A DNA stretch of 64,000 nt from Cryptomeria japonica (GCF_030272615.1 NC_081410.1:284579957-284643956), one strand, 5' to 3'; counted from the stretch's first letter, positions 47,601 through 59,156 are shown. Numbers and translations are program-made. The notes: a model not told the origin generated them from the sequence alone.

Positions 47601-48225
47601 ATGCATTGTATCTCAGCACTTTTTTTAGTTTTTCAACATTGTAATAGAGATTATTTTCAGTTTGCAATAGAGAGTTCAGTTTCCTTGTCAATTTTTTTAA
47701 TTTTTTCATTGTCAAATGAATGATTTGACAAAGTTATTGTGATTTAATTCTAAATCCTTTTCTTTGTCTCATTTATGCTTTGCAGAAATAGGAAGATTTC
47801 ATAGTAGGTTCATGTTGTGGGTTGTGTTCATTTGGTTTCTAGTTCTTTGCATGTTTGTGAAAAATCACTTTTCCTACATGCAGAAGTTAGATAACTTCAT
47901 GCCTTCACATGAAATATTTATGAATTTTTTTTATCTTATTTGATTCATGGAATATTTTTTGGGTCTTGTTGCAGCTGGTTATAGTTTTAGGACAGCAAGT
48001 AGAACTGCATCATTTTGGTGTATCACCTCTATTAGGATAGGTTTCTTTTCATTACATGCAAGACTTTTTACCCTTTTCCTAGTGTAGGAGATCCATCAGA
48101 ACAGGAAGTAGGCCTGATCTCCAGAGATTCACCTTCACTTTGAGCAACTTACAGGCTCGAAGGTGTTTCCATGTTTCACAAGATTGCTTATTTTTAAACT
48201 TAGCATCACGGGTGCAACCCTCAGT
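44641..48225 (+). repeat. Gypsy E 5' LTR region with degenerate internal repeats
   Basis: By position this is the LTR before the PBS of Gypsy E; its left end is not defined. Between about 45240 and 47000 a set of motifs recurs at least four or five times: GATCAACGGT (near 45258, 45764, 46300, 46910), CGCTATGTTGCAATG-like, and GCGACTTGGCGAC (near 45328, 45837, 46360, 46552, 46962). TTTGGCCAAAAGA and CGATGAAACTG occur twice or more. Spacing is uneven. No protein domain is seen. Short frames in it are not genes. Confidence 0.55.
46691..46810 (+). repeat. 18-bp minisatellite
   Basis: Units of GGTTCACCAGTTCAAAGT are repeated three times exactly or nearly so, with more diverged units on both sides (GGTTCACCATTTCAAAAT, GGTTCAATGG). 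Because 18 is a multiple of three, it reads through as WFTSSK repeats, but the surrounding frame is not a recognisable protein. Confidence 0.9.
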
Positions 48226-48395
48226 GACAATAGTTTTTAGCACGCCCGGTGGGACAAGTTTGAGCTATCACAGCTCAAAGAAAATCCATTTTTGTTGTTG
48301 TTTTGGTATTGACAATAGTTTTTGGCATGCCCGGTGGGACATGTTTGAGCTATCACAGCTCAAAGGAAATCCATTTTTGTTGTTGTTTTGATATT
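48226..48395 (+). repeat. Doubled primer-binding region of Gypsy E (85-bp period)
   Basis: Two head-to-tail copies, 48226-48310 and 48311-48395, each start GACAATAGTTTTT. Each contains a PBS-like site: TAGCACGCCCGGTGGGAC at 48238 and TGGCATGCCCGGTGGGAC at 48323, followed by TTTGAGCTATCACAGCTCAA, a perfect inverted repeat. A third GACAA starts at 48396. The 5' LTR presumably ends near 48230. Only the second copy retains the TGG needed to pair with a tRNA CCA end. Confidence 0.85.
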
Positions 48396-48488
48396 GACAA
48401 CAATTTTTCAGCCTATTGAGGTTATTTTTTCTAAGTACTTGGTGACTCTATTTTCTAGTTTTATGTGCAAAACAAGTCTTAATAGCAT

Positions 48489-50335
48489 ATGAAAAAGTAT
48501 CAAACCAGACATAGCAAGGATCCGGTTGAGAATATTGAGCTCCCACCATCACAAAGGTCATGGAAAATGAAAAAGACAGAAAAAATAACAAATTCAATAG
48601 TTGAGTTTCCAGAAAGTTCGTCAGTTGAAGTTTTTCTTGAAACTCCAGATTCTAATCTTCTGTCTAATTCTTTTCCTCCACCTGATAATACTCATCCTAA
48701 TTTTGCCACCCATATAAATCCTCTTTTTGCAACTACTCCAATTCAGCCATCTATTACCCAGAATCCACCAGTAAATTCCCCAGTATTTACAATGGTCATA
48801 CCAAGAGCACATGCTTTTGTACCCTTTAATGGAGGCAGCTCTTTGAATTTAACCCAACATGATCCTATACTAGGGGCAACTCTAAAAAGTCTTCCTATTT
48901 TCACTAGTGAAGACCACGTCACACCCATTGAGCACATAAGAGATGTAGTATCTCTATGTGTAGTTCACCATATAACCCAAGAGAATGTAGCACTCAGGCT
49001 ACTAGAAACATCATTCAAAGGCAAAGCATTACAATGGTTTAGGGGTTTGTAAATTAATTTAGTTATTGATTGGGATGATTTGGGTGATAAGCTAACAAAG
49101 TAGTTTGTAGATAAATTTGATCACCTATCATTGGTTGAGCAGATGACCACTATCAAGAGGGCACTACAAGAGAAGATGGCTGATTTTAATTACTGTTTTG
49201 AGTGAACCTGGAACATAATTCCTACAATGATAAAACCCTCTCCAGAACATGTATTTTTATATTATTTGAGAGCTTTCAATAGAGATATTGTTTGATTCAA
49301 TCTATGGGTAGGGTTACATTACCAACAACTTATGATATATCTATTAGAGTAGAGAACATCCTTATACAAACTAGTAAAATTGCCCCTAGGCATCCTATGC
49401 CTATTTTTCCTGATATACAGAGATTGATGCCTTTACAAGTACCCCCTATAGCCACAATACCTATTGTTCCAGCACTAGGTTTTCAAAAATATGTTCAAAA
49501 TAGTGTTGTAGTAGACTCGTCAAAGCAATTACAGGCATTACAAGAGATGTTTATAAATAATGTTGAAGCAACTCAACAAATCCAGTAGGGTATGCAAAAT
49601 TTTGGCAATGAATTGGTCAACATCAAGAAAAAACAGAACCAAAATCAAAGGTATCAAGCCCCATATCAAGCTCCTTATCAACCCAATAGGCCTATCTACC
49701 AAGTTGGTGCTCAAAATCAAAGGAGGAACTAAAACAATAGGCAAAACCAGCAGGATAATCAAAATACTACTAGCAATTCTAAAGAAATATTTCCTACTCA
49801 AAACAATATGGCACAAGAGTGGTGTTTTCCTTGCCAACAACCCCATAATCAAGCATCATGTCAAAATGCAATGAATTCTCAATCGCAGGCTTTGATGGTT
49901 TAGAATAACATGTCATATCAGGATGTAGGTACAAATGAAGAAACATAAGGTCCTGAGGTGGCTATGATGAATTGGCAAGGTGAGGAATTTTGTGGAGTTA
50001 ATCATCCGCAAGCACAAAATAGACCTTTTTCACCTGTTGCAGAAAATACAAGGTCAAAGAAACATGTTATTGAAATTGGACAACAAGATGCACATAATCA
50101 ACAACAAGTTATGAATAATGGACAACAACAAAATAAATCTGAACAATAGCCAGATAAAGGAAAACAACAAGCTTCTACAAGTCAGCAAGCTGTTAGTACA
50201 CCTCCACCTATCCAAAATGTGCAGATTTTACCAAAATGACAACCTATAGCACCTAAAGAATAGTAGAAAGTTCAATCTCAGTCAAAACTAGCTCATCAAG
50301 AGCCCGTTGTTCCAAAAGTACAACATAAGGTTAGT
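48489..50335 (+). pseudogene. gag: Gypsy E Gag relic
   Basis: It starts MKKYQTRHSKDPVENIELPP at 48489. The capsid-like region has IEHIRDVVSLCVVHH, ALRLLETSFKGKALQWF and FDHLSLVEQM, matching Gypsy C. A frame change occurs near 49290. A proline-rich part with MPIFPDIQRLMPLQVPP and a glutamine/asparagine-rich basic part (YQAPYQAPYQPNRPIYQ) follow. The knuckle WCFPCQQPHNQASC at about 49820-49865 shows CX2CX3HX4C spacing. Then WQGEEFCGVNHPQAQNRPF and a glutamine-rich tail lead to VVPKVQHKVSG, where similarity to C ends. Stops at about 49050, 49110, 49203, 49587 and later. Confidence 0.8.
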
Positions 50336-50342
50336 GGTGTTC

Positions 50343-50418
50343 CATTTTTATCAACCAGAGTTGCATGATTGGTTATTGGTGTTCCATTTGATTTTTGCAA
50401 CCCTGGTTGATAAAAATG
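50343..50418. repeat. Inverted repeat (hairpin) at the Gypsy E / Gypsy D junction
   Basis: Arms of 23 nt at 50343-50365 and 50396-50418 are complementary at 22 positions (mismatch A/G in the middle), around a 30-nt loop. The left arm is reached straight from the last gag-like codons of E, and the right arm leads into D-side sequence. Confidence 0.9.
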
Positions 50419-51850
50419 CGAGTTCTACAATCATGGTGATGTGGTTATTGATTATTGATAAAGTTTGATTGGTTAGATTGATAAGATTGAGATTCAGTCT
50501 GGTTTCAGGAATGACACCTCTTGTATAAGACAAAAATGATCAAAGCGTCTAGTTTTTGGAACGATATATCCTGTATAAGACATGATCAAAATGTATGGTT
50601 TCAAGAAAGATACATCCTATATAAGACATGATGGAATTGATTAGATTGATTAAAAGAATTGGTAAGATTGATTAGATAAAGAACTGACAGTTTATTGATA
50701 TCAAGTTGCAGAAAGATTCAGATATGCTAATGTTGATTCTGTTGAGAGGATAGCATAAGATTTTCGCTAAGTCAAAAATATCTGGAGAGATATGAGTCAT
50801 TATTTTGATTGTGTATACTCTTGTGATGATACCTTTGTGATTCCTGTGATAGATTTAACCTTGTATAAAAGGAGCATGTGAGATCCCATGCAAGAATGAA
50901 ATGCAAGCTAAAATGCAAATGCAAATGCAAAGCTATGACTAGATCAGTCATTGGATTATTGCGTTTTTGTCAACATTGAGCTTTTGAAATGTGGGAAGTG
51001 AGTGCAAACATCGATGGTATAATTGAACCATGATGACCTGAGCACTTCTTTCCTAGATTTTGATATGGCAAGTTAGCACAAGCATCGAGGTATAATTGAA
51101 CTGAGATGACATGAGTGTTGCTTGCATAAAACATGCAGTATTAACTATTTTAATATGCAAATCGGAAATGTCTTCGATGATACTCCAATGATCATGTCTT
51201 GAGACAAATTTGCACATATTAATGATTAATTGTCAAACAACAAACAAGAAAAATATCACGTTTCTTCCTTGTTCCTCTAGTCAAAGACATCCTCGAGTCA
51301 CTCAAAAATCATGATAGTGAAAATCAATATAGAAAAGAAGTTGAAAAATCATGTTAAAATCATTATCCAAAAGATATCATCCATTGAAAAGTGTGTGATG
51401 TTCTTAGATTGACTTTGTGATAGTTTTATGGTTGATAATTTGAACTCGTGTTCAATGTTGAATATGTCTCACTTTTTGCATGTTAAAAGTTGTCTAATTG
51501 TTGTTCTACTTGTTTGATTAAGCTCAAAATGATCAAGAAGTTTGCCCCCAACTAAGTGCAGGATTTTGCCCCAAGCCTAGAAAAAAAGTCGTTATGATAT
51601 ACTCAATGATCCAAACCATGGCAAGAGATTAGCGGGGACGTCTTCATATGTACAAAGGCTTCATGATGGATAAGGATAGTGCTGAATGAATGCAATAGGA
51701 ATGATGCATGAACTAATAGATGGAAGAGCTAGCAGACAGATAGAGCCTGTTTGCCAGGTTTTCACCATTTGTTTTTATTGCACTTTTTCTCATATTTGAT
51801 TTTTTTTTTGTTTTCACTGTTTTTTATTTTTTTCTGCTTTTTTCAGACAT
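50419..51850 (-). other. 3' non-coding part of Gypsy D
   Basis: No coding. A polypurine-like run TTGGGGGCAAA lies at 51541-51551 on the minus strand, and another GGGGCAAAA at about 51570. If it is the true tract, the sequence left of it should be LTR, but it does not resemble the right LTR. The word ACGATATATCCT at 50561 recurs at 59351 in the leader. ATGCAAATGCAAATGCAAA repeats occur at 50910-50930. Confidence 0.4.
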
Positions 51851-53214
51851 AAAACTTCTTTAGATGCATTCTATTGATGGGTTCTTTGAGTTGATCTTCA
51901 TCTTGTGTTGATAGCAGATATGCTCCTGATCCAAATACTATTGTGACCACAAACGGGCCTAACCAGTTTGGTTCAAATTTTCCTTTCTTTTCTTGATCTG
52001 TTTGGTTGCATGGATTTTCTTTTAGTACTAGTTACCCTACTCGAAAGACTCATGGTTTGACCCTGTGATTATAACTCTGACACATTATTTGTTGATATAC
52101 CTTTAAATGATCAAAGGCATTTTGTCTTCGTTCATGGATTAGTCTAACTCTTACAGTCTAGATACTCGTTCTTCTTCATCTGGGATGAGACCTTTTAATG
52201 ATACTCATAGAGAAGGTATCTCTACTTCTATTAGCAGTATTGCTTTTGTTCCATAAATAAGAAAGAAAGGTGTGGCACCTTTTGTTGTGTGGATACTAGT
52301 ATGGTAGGCCCATAGAGTAGGGTTTAATTGAATATGCCAATCTTTTCCAGCATCATTCACTGTCTTTTTGAGGATTTACAGAATAGTTTTGTTTGATGCT
52401 TCTGCTTGCCCATTCCCTTGTGGATAGTAGGGTGTGGAGAATCTATGTTGGATCTTGAATTTCTCATATAGCTCTTGTACATCTTGATTCTTGAATAGTC
52501 TCCCATTATCAGTGATAATGGTCATTGGTATTCTATAGTGATAGATGATGTAGTTCAAGATAAATGCAGCAATTCGTTTTCCTGTGATATTTATGAGAGG
52601 TACTGCCTTAATTCATTTTGTGAAATATTTTGTTGCTACAAGGATGATTTTGTGACCATTAGATGAAGAAGGATTTATCTTTCCTATGAGATCAAGACCC
52701 CATTGGCAGAAAGGCCAACATGTTGCCAAAGCATGAAGTTCTTGTGCTGGAGCATGAATCAAATTCCCATGGATCTGACATTATATGCATGCTATAGTTA
52801 TCTGAAAAGAATCTCGTTCCATAGTCGACCAATAATAGCCCAAGCGTATGAGTTTTTTCAAAAGGGTAAGACCACTTGAATGAGTACCACAAATGTCGTT
52901 ATGGACTTCATGTAAGGCCTTCTTAGATTCTTCTTGTTCGAGACATCTTAGAAGAGTATCGTCTAGAACTTGTTTAAAAAAGGTATCCGCGATGAGAGTA
53001 AAATGGGAGGATTGGCGAATAAAGTTTCTCTTTTGGTTCTTCGATAAGTCAGGAGGTAGGGTGTTATCTTTCAGGTATGTGTAAGTTTGGCCATAGCATG
53101 ATGAATCATGCCCCACAAGGTGACAGATAGTTTGGGAATCAAGACAATTATGAGCAAGGTAAAACAACTCTTCCACCAGGAATTCATAACGTTGTTGATT
53201 TTCCTGTGTCTGAA
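51851..53214 (-). pseudogene. pol: Gypsy D integrase relic
   Basis: The zinc-binding part has HNDICGTHSSGLTLLKKLIR and ends near TIACI (52781), with the last cysteines following. The core shows WGLDLIGKINPSS (first D), MTIITDNGRLF (second D) and TPYYPQGNGQAEASNKTIL (E) at 52376-52558. The C-terminal part continues with AYHTSIHTTKGATPF, IHERRQNAFDHLKVYQ and FEPNWLGPFVV, and closes with MHLKKFYV near 51855. Stops at about 52375, 52215, 52130, 52051 and 52030 break it. The triad is legible. It follows the second RNase H in one frame. Confidence 0.85.
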
Positions 53215-53600
53215 GGAGAGAAGCAAGTGTAGCCATGGCACCTGCTTCTTTGTTGTCATTTCTTGAAATCTGCTGAAAATTTATTTCTACAAAGTATTTC
53301 TTGATATCATCAACCATCTTTTTATAAGGCATTAAATTTTTGTCCTTTATTTGATAGTCATGGTTGATTTGATTAATGACGAGTTGAGAGTCTCCAAAGA
53401 CTTGTAGTTGTGTAATGTTCCATTCTATAGCCATTTTGATACCTGTAACCAAAGCTTCATATTTTGTGGTGTTGTCAGTGCATGGAAAGCTTAATTTGTA
53501 TGCTTTTAGGATTGTATGACCCTGTGGTATGATGAATAAAATGCCTGCTCCTGATCCATATTGTGTATATGAACCATCAAAGTATAATTGCCATGTTTTT
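53215..53600 (-). pseudogene. pol: Gypsy D second RNase H (Tat-type position)
   Basis: The motifs are WQLYFDGSYTQYGSGAG (D), DNTTKYEALVTGIK (E), LQVFGDSQLVINQI (D) and RNDNKEAGAMATLASLL, where the last aspartate expected in ADAMA reads AGAMA. It lies between the degenerate RNase H and integrase, as known for plant Tat elements. It is within a 322-codon open stretch (53749-52781), the longest in the window. It would remove template RNA. The missing fourth acid suggests this copy is inactive. Confidence 0.85.
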
Positions 53601-54040
53601 GTGGTGACTGTTAGGATATGAACATCGGGAAATTCAATCTGTAAAGGATGATCATCTTGAAGTGGTGCCTTTGCTAGTTGATCAACAATTACTTGTCCTT
53701 TAATAACTTTTCTATCAACAGACTCACTATCAAACTCACTTAGAATCATGATCCATTTTGCTAGTCATCCTGTTAATGTTGCCTTACTGAGTAAATAATT
53801 TAGAGGATCAATTTTAGCTATTAACTCGATGGAGTGAGAAAGTAGATAATGTCATAATTTTTGAGAAGCAAAAACTATAGCCAAGCATGCTTTTTTTGTT
53901 GGTGAATAATTGATCTCGTATCCTACTACTGTTCTACTAATGTAGTAGATAATTCGTTCTTTTCCTTCATTATCCTATTGTGCAAGCAAAACTCCTAATG
54001 ATGTTTCGGTAGTTGATACATAGAGTAACAACAATTTTCC
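53601..54040 (-). pseudogene. pol: Gypsy D first RNase H, degenerate
   Basis: The domain after the RT shows LYVSTTETSLGVLLAQ, where a catalytic aspartate is usually found in VDASD-type Gypsy RNase H. It continues with IIYYISRTVVGYEINYSP, CLAIVFASQKL and HYLLSHSIELIA. The usual acids are not conserved. Tat elements are known to have a weakened first RNase H. Several stops occur at 53755-54040. Confidence 0.65.
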
Positions 54041-55020
54041 TCAAATTGGTGACATTAGGATGGGTAGTTGTATGAGATATGCCTTGATCTTGTTGAATAC
54101 ATCCTCGCATTGGTGGTCCCACTTGAAATGAACACTTTTGTGCAATAGATGAGTAAATGGTTGAAATTTATCTGCTAGTTGAGCAACAAATCTTCTGATT
54201 GACTGGAGTCTTCCTTGGAGTGATCTTAGTTGACTGATATTCTTGAGAGATGCCATTTCCATGATTTCCTTAACCTTAGTTGGATCCACTTTGATATCTC
54301 TAGCTAAAACAATCTATCCCAATAGCTTTCCTGAAGTAACACGAAAGGTGCATTTTTTAGGGTTTAGTCGTAGCTTGTATTGTTCTAACCGGTCAAAGAT
54401 CTTTTCTAGTATCTCTATATGTTCTTCTCTATTGTATGATTTAGCCAATATGTCATCCACATAGTCTTCCATGAATGTATGCATCATGTCATGAAATATA
54501 GTTGTCATAGCTCTCTAATGTGTAGCACCTACGTTCTTTAATCCAAAAGGCATGACGTTCTAACAGAAAGTACCCCATGGACATGTGAAAGTTGTCTTTT
54601 CTTGTTCTTCGGGTGCTATTTTTCTCTAATTGTATCCGAAGAAACCATCCATTAAAGAAAACATGGAGTGTCCAACAGTTAAATCTACAATGATGTCGAT
54701 GTTAGGAAAACGAAAGTCATCCTTTGGGCATGTGTTATTAAGATCTCTGAAGTTTATGCATATTCTGATGCTTTTATCTAGTTTTGAAATAGGAACAATG
54801 TTGGATACCCATTGAGGATAGGCTACAAGTCTGATGAATCCGACATCCAATAATTTTTAGTTCTGACTTGACTAGAAGGGCAATATGAGGATGCATTTTC
54901 CTTAACTTTTGTTTAACTAGTTTGGCTCCTAGACTAACATTTAAGTGATGCATAATAAGCTCTGGATCCAACCCTGGCATGTCTCCATAAGACCAGGTGA
55001 AATTAATTTATCATCTTTTG
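54041..55020 (-). pseudogene. pol: Gypsy D reverse transcriptase relic
   Basis: The start region has GDMPGLDPELIMHHLNV at about 54990, then VSNIVPISKLDKSIRICINF, RDLNNTCPKDDFRFPNID and FSLMDGFFGYN. Further on come NVMPFGLKNVGATH and the active site YVDDILAKS near 54455, with both aspartates. LRLNPKKCTFRV and LRSLQGRLQSIRRFVAQ follow in the thumb. Stops are at about 54850-54840, 54625, 54575, 54510 and 54310, with few frame changes. It is a Ty3/Gypsy RT with intact active-site residues in a broken frame. Confidence 0.9.
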
Positions 55021-56154
55021 AAGAATTCCACATATTGTTGCATTTCTTGCTCAGATAGAGAAGTCATTGGATGAAGAATCTTTGGTTGCTCTATTGTGCC
55101 AATGTTAACTACCTTTGTTGGTTCGATCAAAATGGATGATCTTTCTTGATTGTGCTCAGGTAAAGTGTCAATTCTCCCATCTTTCGGTGCCTCGAGGAGG
55201 TTTTCACCATTAGATGCATCCTTTCTTTTTACTTTTTCCTAATCTAATGTTGCCAAGAAATGGTTTTTAGCATTAGACTTGATATTCTTTTCATTATTTT
55301 CACTTTTGTGACAAATAGATTTGGCACCCACTTGACTGGAAGTTGCATTGCTGAAATTCCTGGTGAAGGTTGTTACAGGTTCAATTGCATTAAGATATAC
55401 AAGTATGGCATGGTCGTTCAGAAAGGTATCAATGGCGGTATGTCCTTCATTTTCCCAATCAATAAGCTCGGGGTGGATTAGAGGTAAGGGGTCTTCAGGT
55501 TGGGATGTTTCAAGGGTTTCAAGGGTCATGATAGATGTATCAAAGTTTTCAATATGTATGTCAATGTCTAGAATGGTACTCTCATCAAAATGACCTCGCA
55601 TAAGAAACTCTTGATCGTCCTCAATTAAGTCCAAGTCAGCCGATTGTGATTCTAATTCAAGTGAACTAGTTCCTGACATTTGTCCTGCATACGTGTGAAC
55701 TACATCAACTCCTACATCTCCTTCAAAGAAATTTTCTTCAGCTGATTCTTCAGAGTGATAGTAATCCCATTCCCATTCATTAGAATCTATATCACTTGAA
55801 ACTTGCAATCTATAGATTTGGTCATATAGCATTTCTTCTACTTTTATGACTATATCTTTACTTCTTTCATATTCAACTTCTTTAGGACTGAGATTGAGTT
55901 TTGTCAACTTTTCTATGAGCTCTCCTAGATTTATATTAGCTTCTTTCTTGTTTTGATTGAGATTTAATGCTGCTTGAGAGGTGCTTTTAGTTTGTTTCTC
56001 TTGTTGATTTGAAGCTTTCTTCTTTTCCCATTTCATGTTTGTTGGTGTTTGTTGCTTAGCTGATGTTTCTTCTCTTTCAATTTCCAGTTGTTCTTGTCTA
56101 TTTTCATATTCCTCTTGTTGTTGACTAAAATATGTGTCTTCTGGTAAAGTGACT
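55021..56154 (-). pseudogene. pol: Gypsy D acidic linker between G-patch and RT
   Basis: A 265-codon open stretch (56036-55239) is rich in D, E, S and N. It includes ELIEKLTKLNLSPKEVEYER and an acidic run with NEWEWDYYHSEESAEENF. No known domain is seen. It begins with a lysine- and glutamine-rich piece just after the G-patch. Such long linkers before RT occur in Tat-type elements. Its openness suggests coding until lately. Confidence 0.55.
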
Positions 56155-56300
56155 TGTCCATACCCTAAGCCTGTTTTGTCTGTAGCCTATTGAGTATGAG
56201 GTTGGATAGGTTCTGAGATACCTTCTTTTCTTTTTCCTATAGGACCTATTCCAGTGTATCCCATTTTTCTAAGAATGTTAAATCCATACTTTTTTGTAGG
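56155..56300 (-). pseudogene. G-patch-like domain in Gypsy D pol
   Basis: The minus strand reads KKYGFNILRKMGYTGIGPIG, then KRKEGISEPIQPHTQ, one stop, and ATDKTGLGYGQ. This fits the G-patch consensus (G, hydrophobic pair, KMG-aromatic, G, G, K, G, PI, GLG) over about 45 residues. G-patch domains bind RNA or helicases. Betaretroviruses carry one at the end of protease (known from that family). Here it follows the protease region and precedes the RT linker. One in-frame stop interrupts it. Confidence 0.7.
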
Positions 56301-57190
56301 TATGCGGACATTGTTGATCTTTTGTTGAAATTATTCATCCTTGTATAGCCATTGTAGCACATCTTTGTCTTTTGTTTCTTTTGATAAGGTTTTGGCACTA
56401 ACAAATGCTCCATCAACTATCAGAAGATGTTTTAGAACTGGTTGTTGTTTAAAGTTTGATGGTTTTCCAAAGGATTTAGGAGAAAGTGGTAATTGTGATA
56501 TTGAATATTCTTCATTCCCTCGATCTCTTAGCTGCATTTGTTTTTCCATACTTGACAAGATAGAGGCAAATGATTGTTCCTTGGATTGTGTGGTCGAAGA
56601 TGATGCCTCCCTATTATGAGGAACAATGACTTCTTGAATTGGTTTGAGATTACTACAATATTGAAATGGATTTGAATCTGTTGAGATCATGATTTCTTGC
56701 CCACTATAGGGAAAATTTAAGCACTGATGGTATGTTGATGGAACAACTTGTATGGCATGTATCTAGGGTCTTCCCAAGAGTACGTTGTATGATAAATCTA
56801 AATCTAGAACTTGGCATGTTGTGTCTTTCTACAAAGGCACCACTCTGATGGGTAACATCATAATTCCTTTAGAGGAATGTTCTTATTTATCATAGGCTTT
56901 AATGGTGATCTCTTTCCGGGGATCAACTACATCTTCTGAATAACCTAGAGCACGGACAATACTCAAAGATAAGATGTTTAAGCCACCTCCTCCATCTATT
57001 AGGACACATTTAACTCATGTCTTATGAATGATGACTTTGATATGCAAGGGAGAGCTATGGGGATGTTGTAGGGACATGTCATCTTCTTCGGTGAATGAAA
57101 AGCAGTGAGGGGTTGTTAGGTGTCCCACCATGGTTTGGAATTGATCGATATCAAGATCTTTGGATACTATTGTATCTAATAATGCTCATT
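56301..57190 (-). pseudogene. pol: Gypsy D protease relic and spacer
   Basis: The active-site region reads CVLIDGGGGLNILSLSIVRA at about 57010-56955, in the D-[SG]-G form used by Tat proteases. It is followed by GYSEDVVDPRKEITIKAYDK and DLDLSYNVLLGRP near 56790. Then comes a serine/threonine-rich spacer (ASSSTTQSKEQSFASILSSM) and HLLIVDGAFVSAKTLSKET before the G-patch. Stops at about 57020, 56880, 56830 and 56765. It would process the polyprotein. Confidence 0.75.
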
Positions 57191-59156
57191 CAATAATTTC
57201 TTTGTGTGCAGGTGAAAGCTTTAAAAGTTCTAAGATGGATATTTGTGCGGTTGTTTTATGTAATTGCTTCACTAGATTGTATTGTTTTTCAATAGATGAC
57301 ATGTTTATAGTAGGACCTAGAAAAACAACTTTGGCTTTGCTTCTTGTGATAGCATGAGCTTGTTCTTGATTTTGCTTTTCTTTAACTACAATCACATTTA
57401 CCACATTGTCATATGTATGAGTGTAGTTTACCTTCGCTTTACCCTTACCATTATTTGTTGTTGATGATTCACCTTTCTCATAGTTTGGAAGTGGAGTCTT
57501 AAAAGTTGTATGAGATTCATTTGTTGTATGTCCATCCATAGTTATTACTCCATTATCAATCAAATCTTGGATGACATGTTTCTACTTCTGAAAACTATCT
57601 ATGTGATGTCCTTTGTTTCGATGGAAATCGCAATAATGGTTATCATTCCACCAAGGTGGTTTTATTTGAGGTTCATAGTTCCTTTCTTCTAGCAAAGTGA
57701 TCAATTTGTTTGTGAGAAGTGTCTTTAATGCTAACCCAAGGGGTTCACCAATGTTTGTAAATTGTCTTCAAAAGAAAGTTTTGATAGTTTCTTTTTGGTG
57801 ATGGTTGTTTTGCTGAGCCGTTGCTGAGTGAGTGGATAAATTAAAGACCGGTTGCTTTGGTTTCACATTGTTGTTATCCACTATTCCATCATTGATGATA
57901 TTTCAATTTCTATTCAAAAATTTTGGCTTATCATTGTGATTATTGTTATTGGTTTTGTTATTAGGAGGATGAACTCCTTTGTATATTTCCAACTCACCTT
58001 TATTTATCATGAATTCTTCCATTCTGATTCCATTATCAATCATTTTTCTAAAACTTTGATTTCCTTGCATTTTTAAGTAATAACTCATTTGATCATTCAA
58101 GTTGTTGATGAATATGTCCATTTTTTTGTACTCTGGCATTGTATGAGGATACCGTGAAGCTAACCATCTCCATTGTTGTAAAAATATCATGAAAGGTTCT
58201 CCACTTTTTTTTTTGGCATTACATAGGTCTAGCATTGTTATTTCATGTTACATGTTGTAAGATTATTGTGAAACAAACTTATCCACCAACTCTGAGAATG
58301 ATCTGATTCCAGGTGGAAGTTTGGAGAACCATTCCATAGCTAGTCCAGTTAAGCTTTTCAGAAATAATCTCATCAAGTAAGTATCCTCATGTGCAAACTC
58401 CATACTCATTATGCAAAATTCTCATATATGATCTTGAGGGTCAATGCTTCCATCATATTTTTCATATCTAGGTGTTTCAAAACCTATAGGAAATGGTATC
58501 ATGTTTAGGTTTTTGTCAAATGGATAAAGACAAATTTCTTGAAGTGAGTATCGTCTAACATTTCCTCTTTGCATATCTTGAATTTGTGTTTATAGTGTTT
58601 GTAGTTGTTGTGTGAGAGTTGTTATAGGATTATCAACATGATTTGTTCTTGCATAACCATGATTTTATATTCTAGGAGGATCTGGATCTCTTCTTGTTTT
58701 ATCTCTAGTCTTTCTTGTATCTCCATTGGATTGAATGTTATTCAGAATTTCTACTTCATCTCTTTTGGGTATGTAAGTTTCTTCATTGGTTCTGGTGTTA
58801 CTAGAAATTCATGTGTCATTCATGTGGAGACCAAAAATATCTTCATATTGTTCATTATTAGGGGGAGGGTCACTTTTATTTTGTGTCAATTTTTTCACAT
58901 CAAAATCTTGGGGGAGTGTAGCGCCAGATTTTGCTAACATTAGGAAATATTTTTATTTTTCTCCCTCCAATAATTTTTGCATAAATTTATCGAATTGAGG
59001 ATCTTTTTTTATGTCTAAGATATTTTGTTATGTTATTTCTTCTTCAACTTGTATTTCATCTTCATGTTCCGTGGTTAAATGCTCTTCAATTATTTCCAAT
59101 ATTTTGATATCTATCTCTACGATTCTTCGTCTTTGATCTCTAGTTGGAATGGGCAT
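57191..59156 (-). pseudogene. gag: Gypsy D Gag relic
   Basis: It starts MPIPTRDQRRRIVEI at 59156. The capsid-like part near 58500-57903 has PRYEKYDGSIDPQDHI, LMRLFLKSLTGLAMEWF, SGEPFMIFLQQWRWLA and INNLNDQMSYYLKMQG, typical of plant Gypsy Gag. The knuckle-like motif YCDFHRNKGHHIDSF at about 57630 matches the Tat pattern CxxHxxxGHxTxxC with the last cysteine changed. It ends with SILELLKLSPAHKEII near 57190. Several stops and frameshifts are present, mostly at 58240-59150. Confidence 0.8.

Noticed and set aside
54243-54464. Plus-strand frames inside 51850-59156
   Set aside because: These are shadows of the minus-strand pol and gag of Gypsy D.
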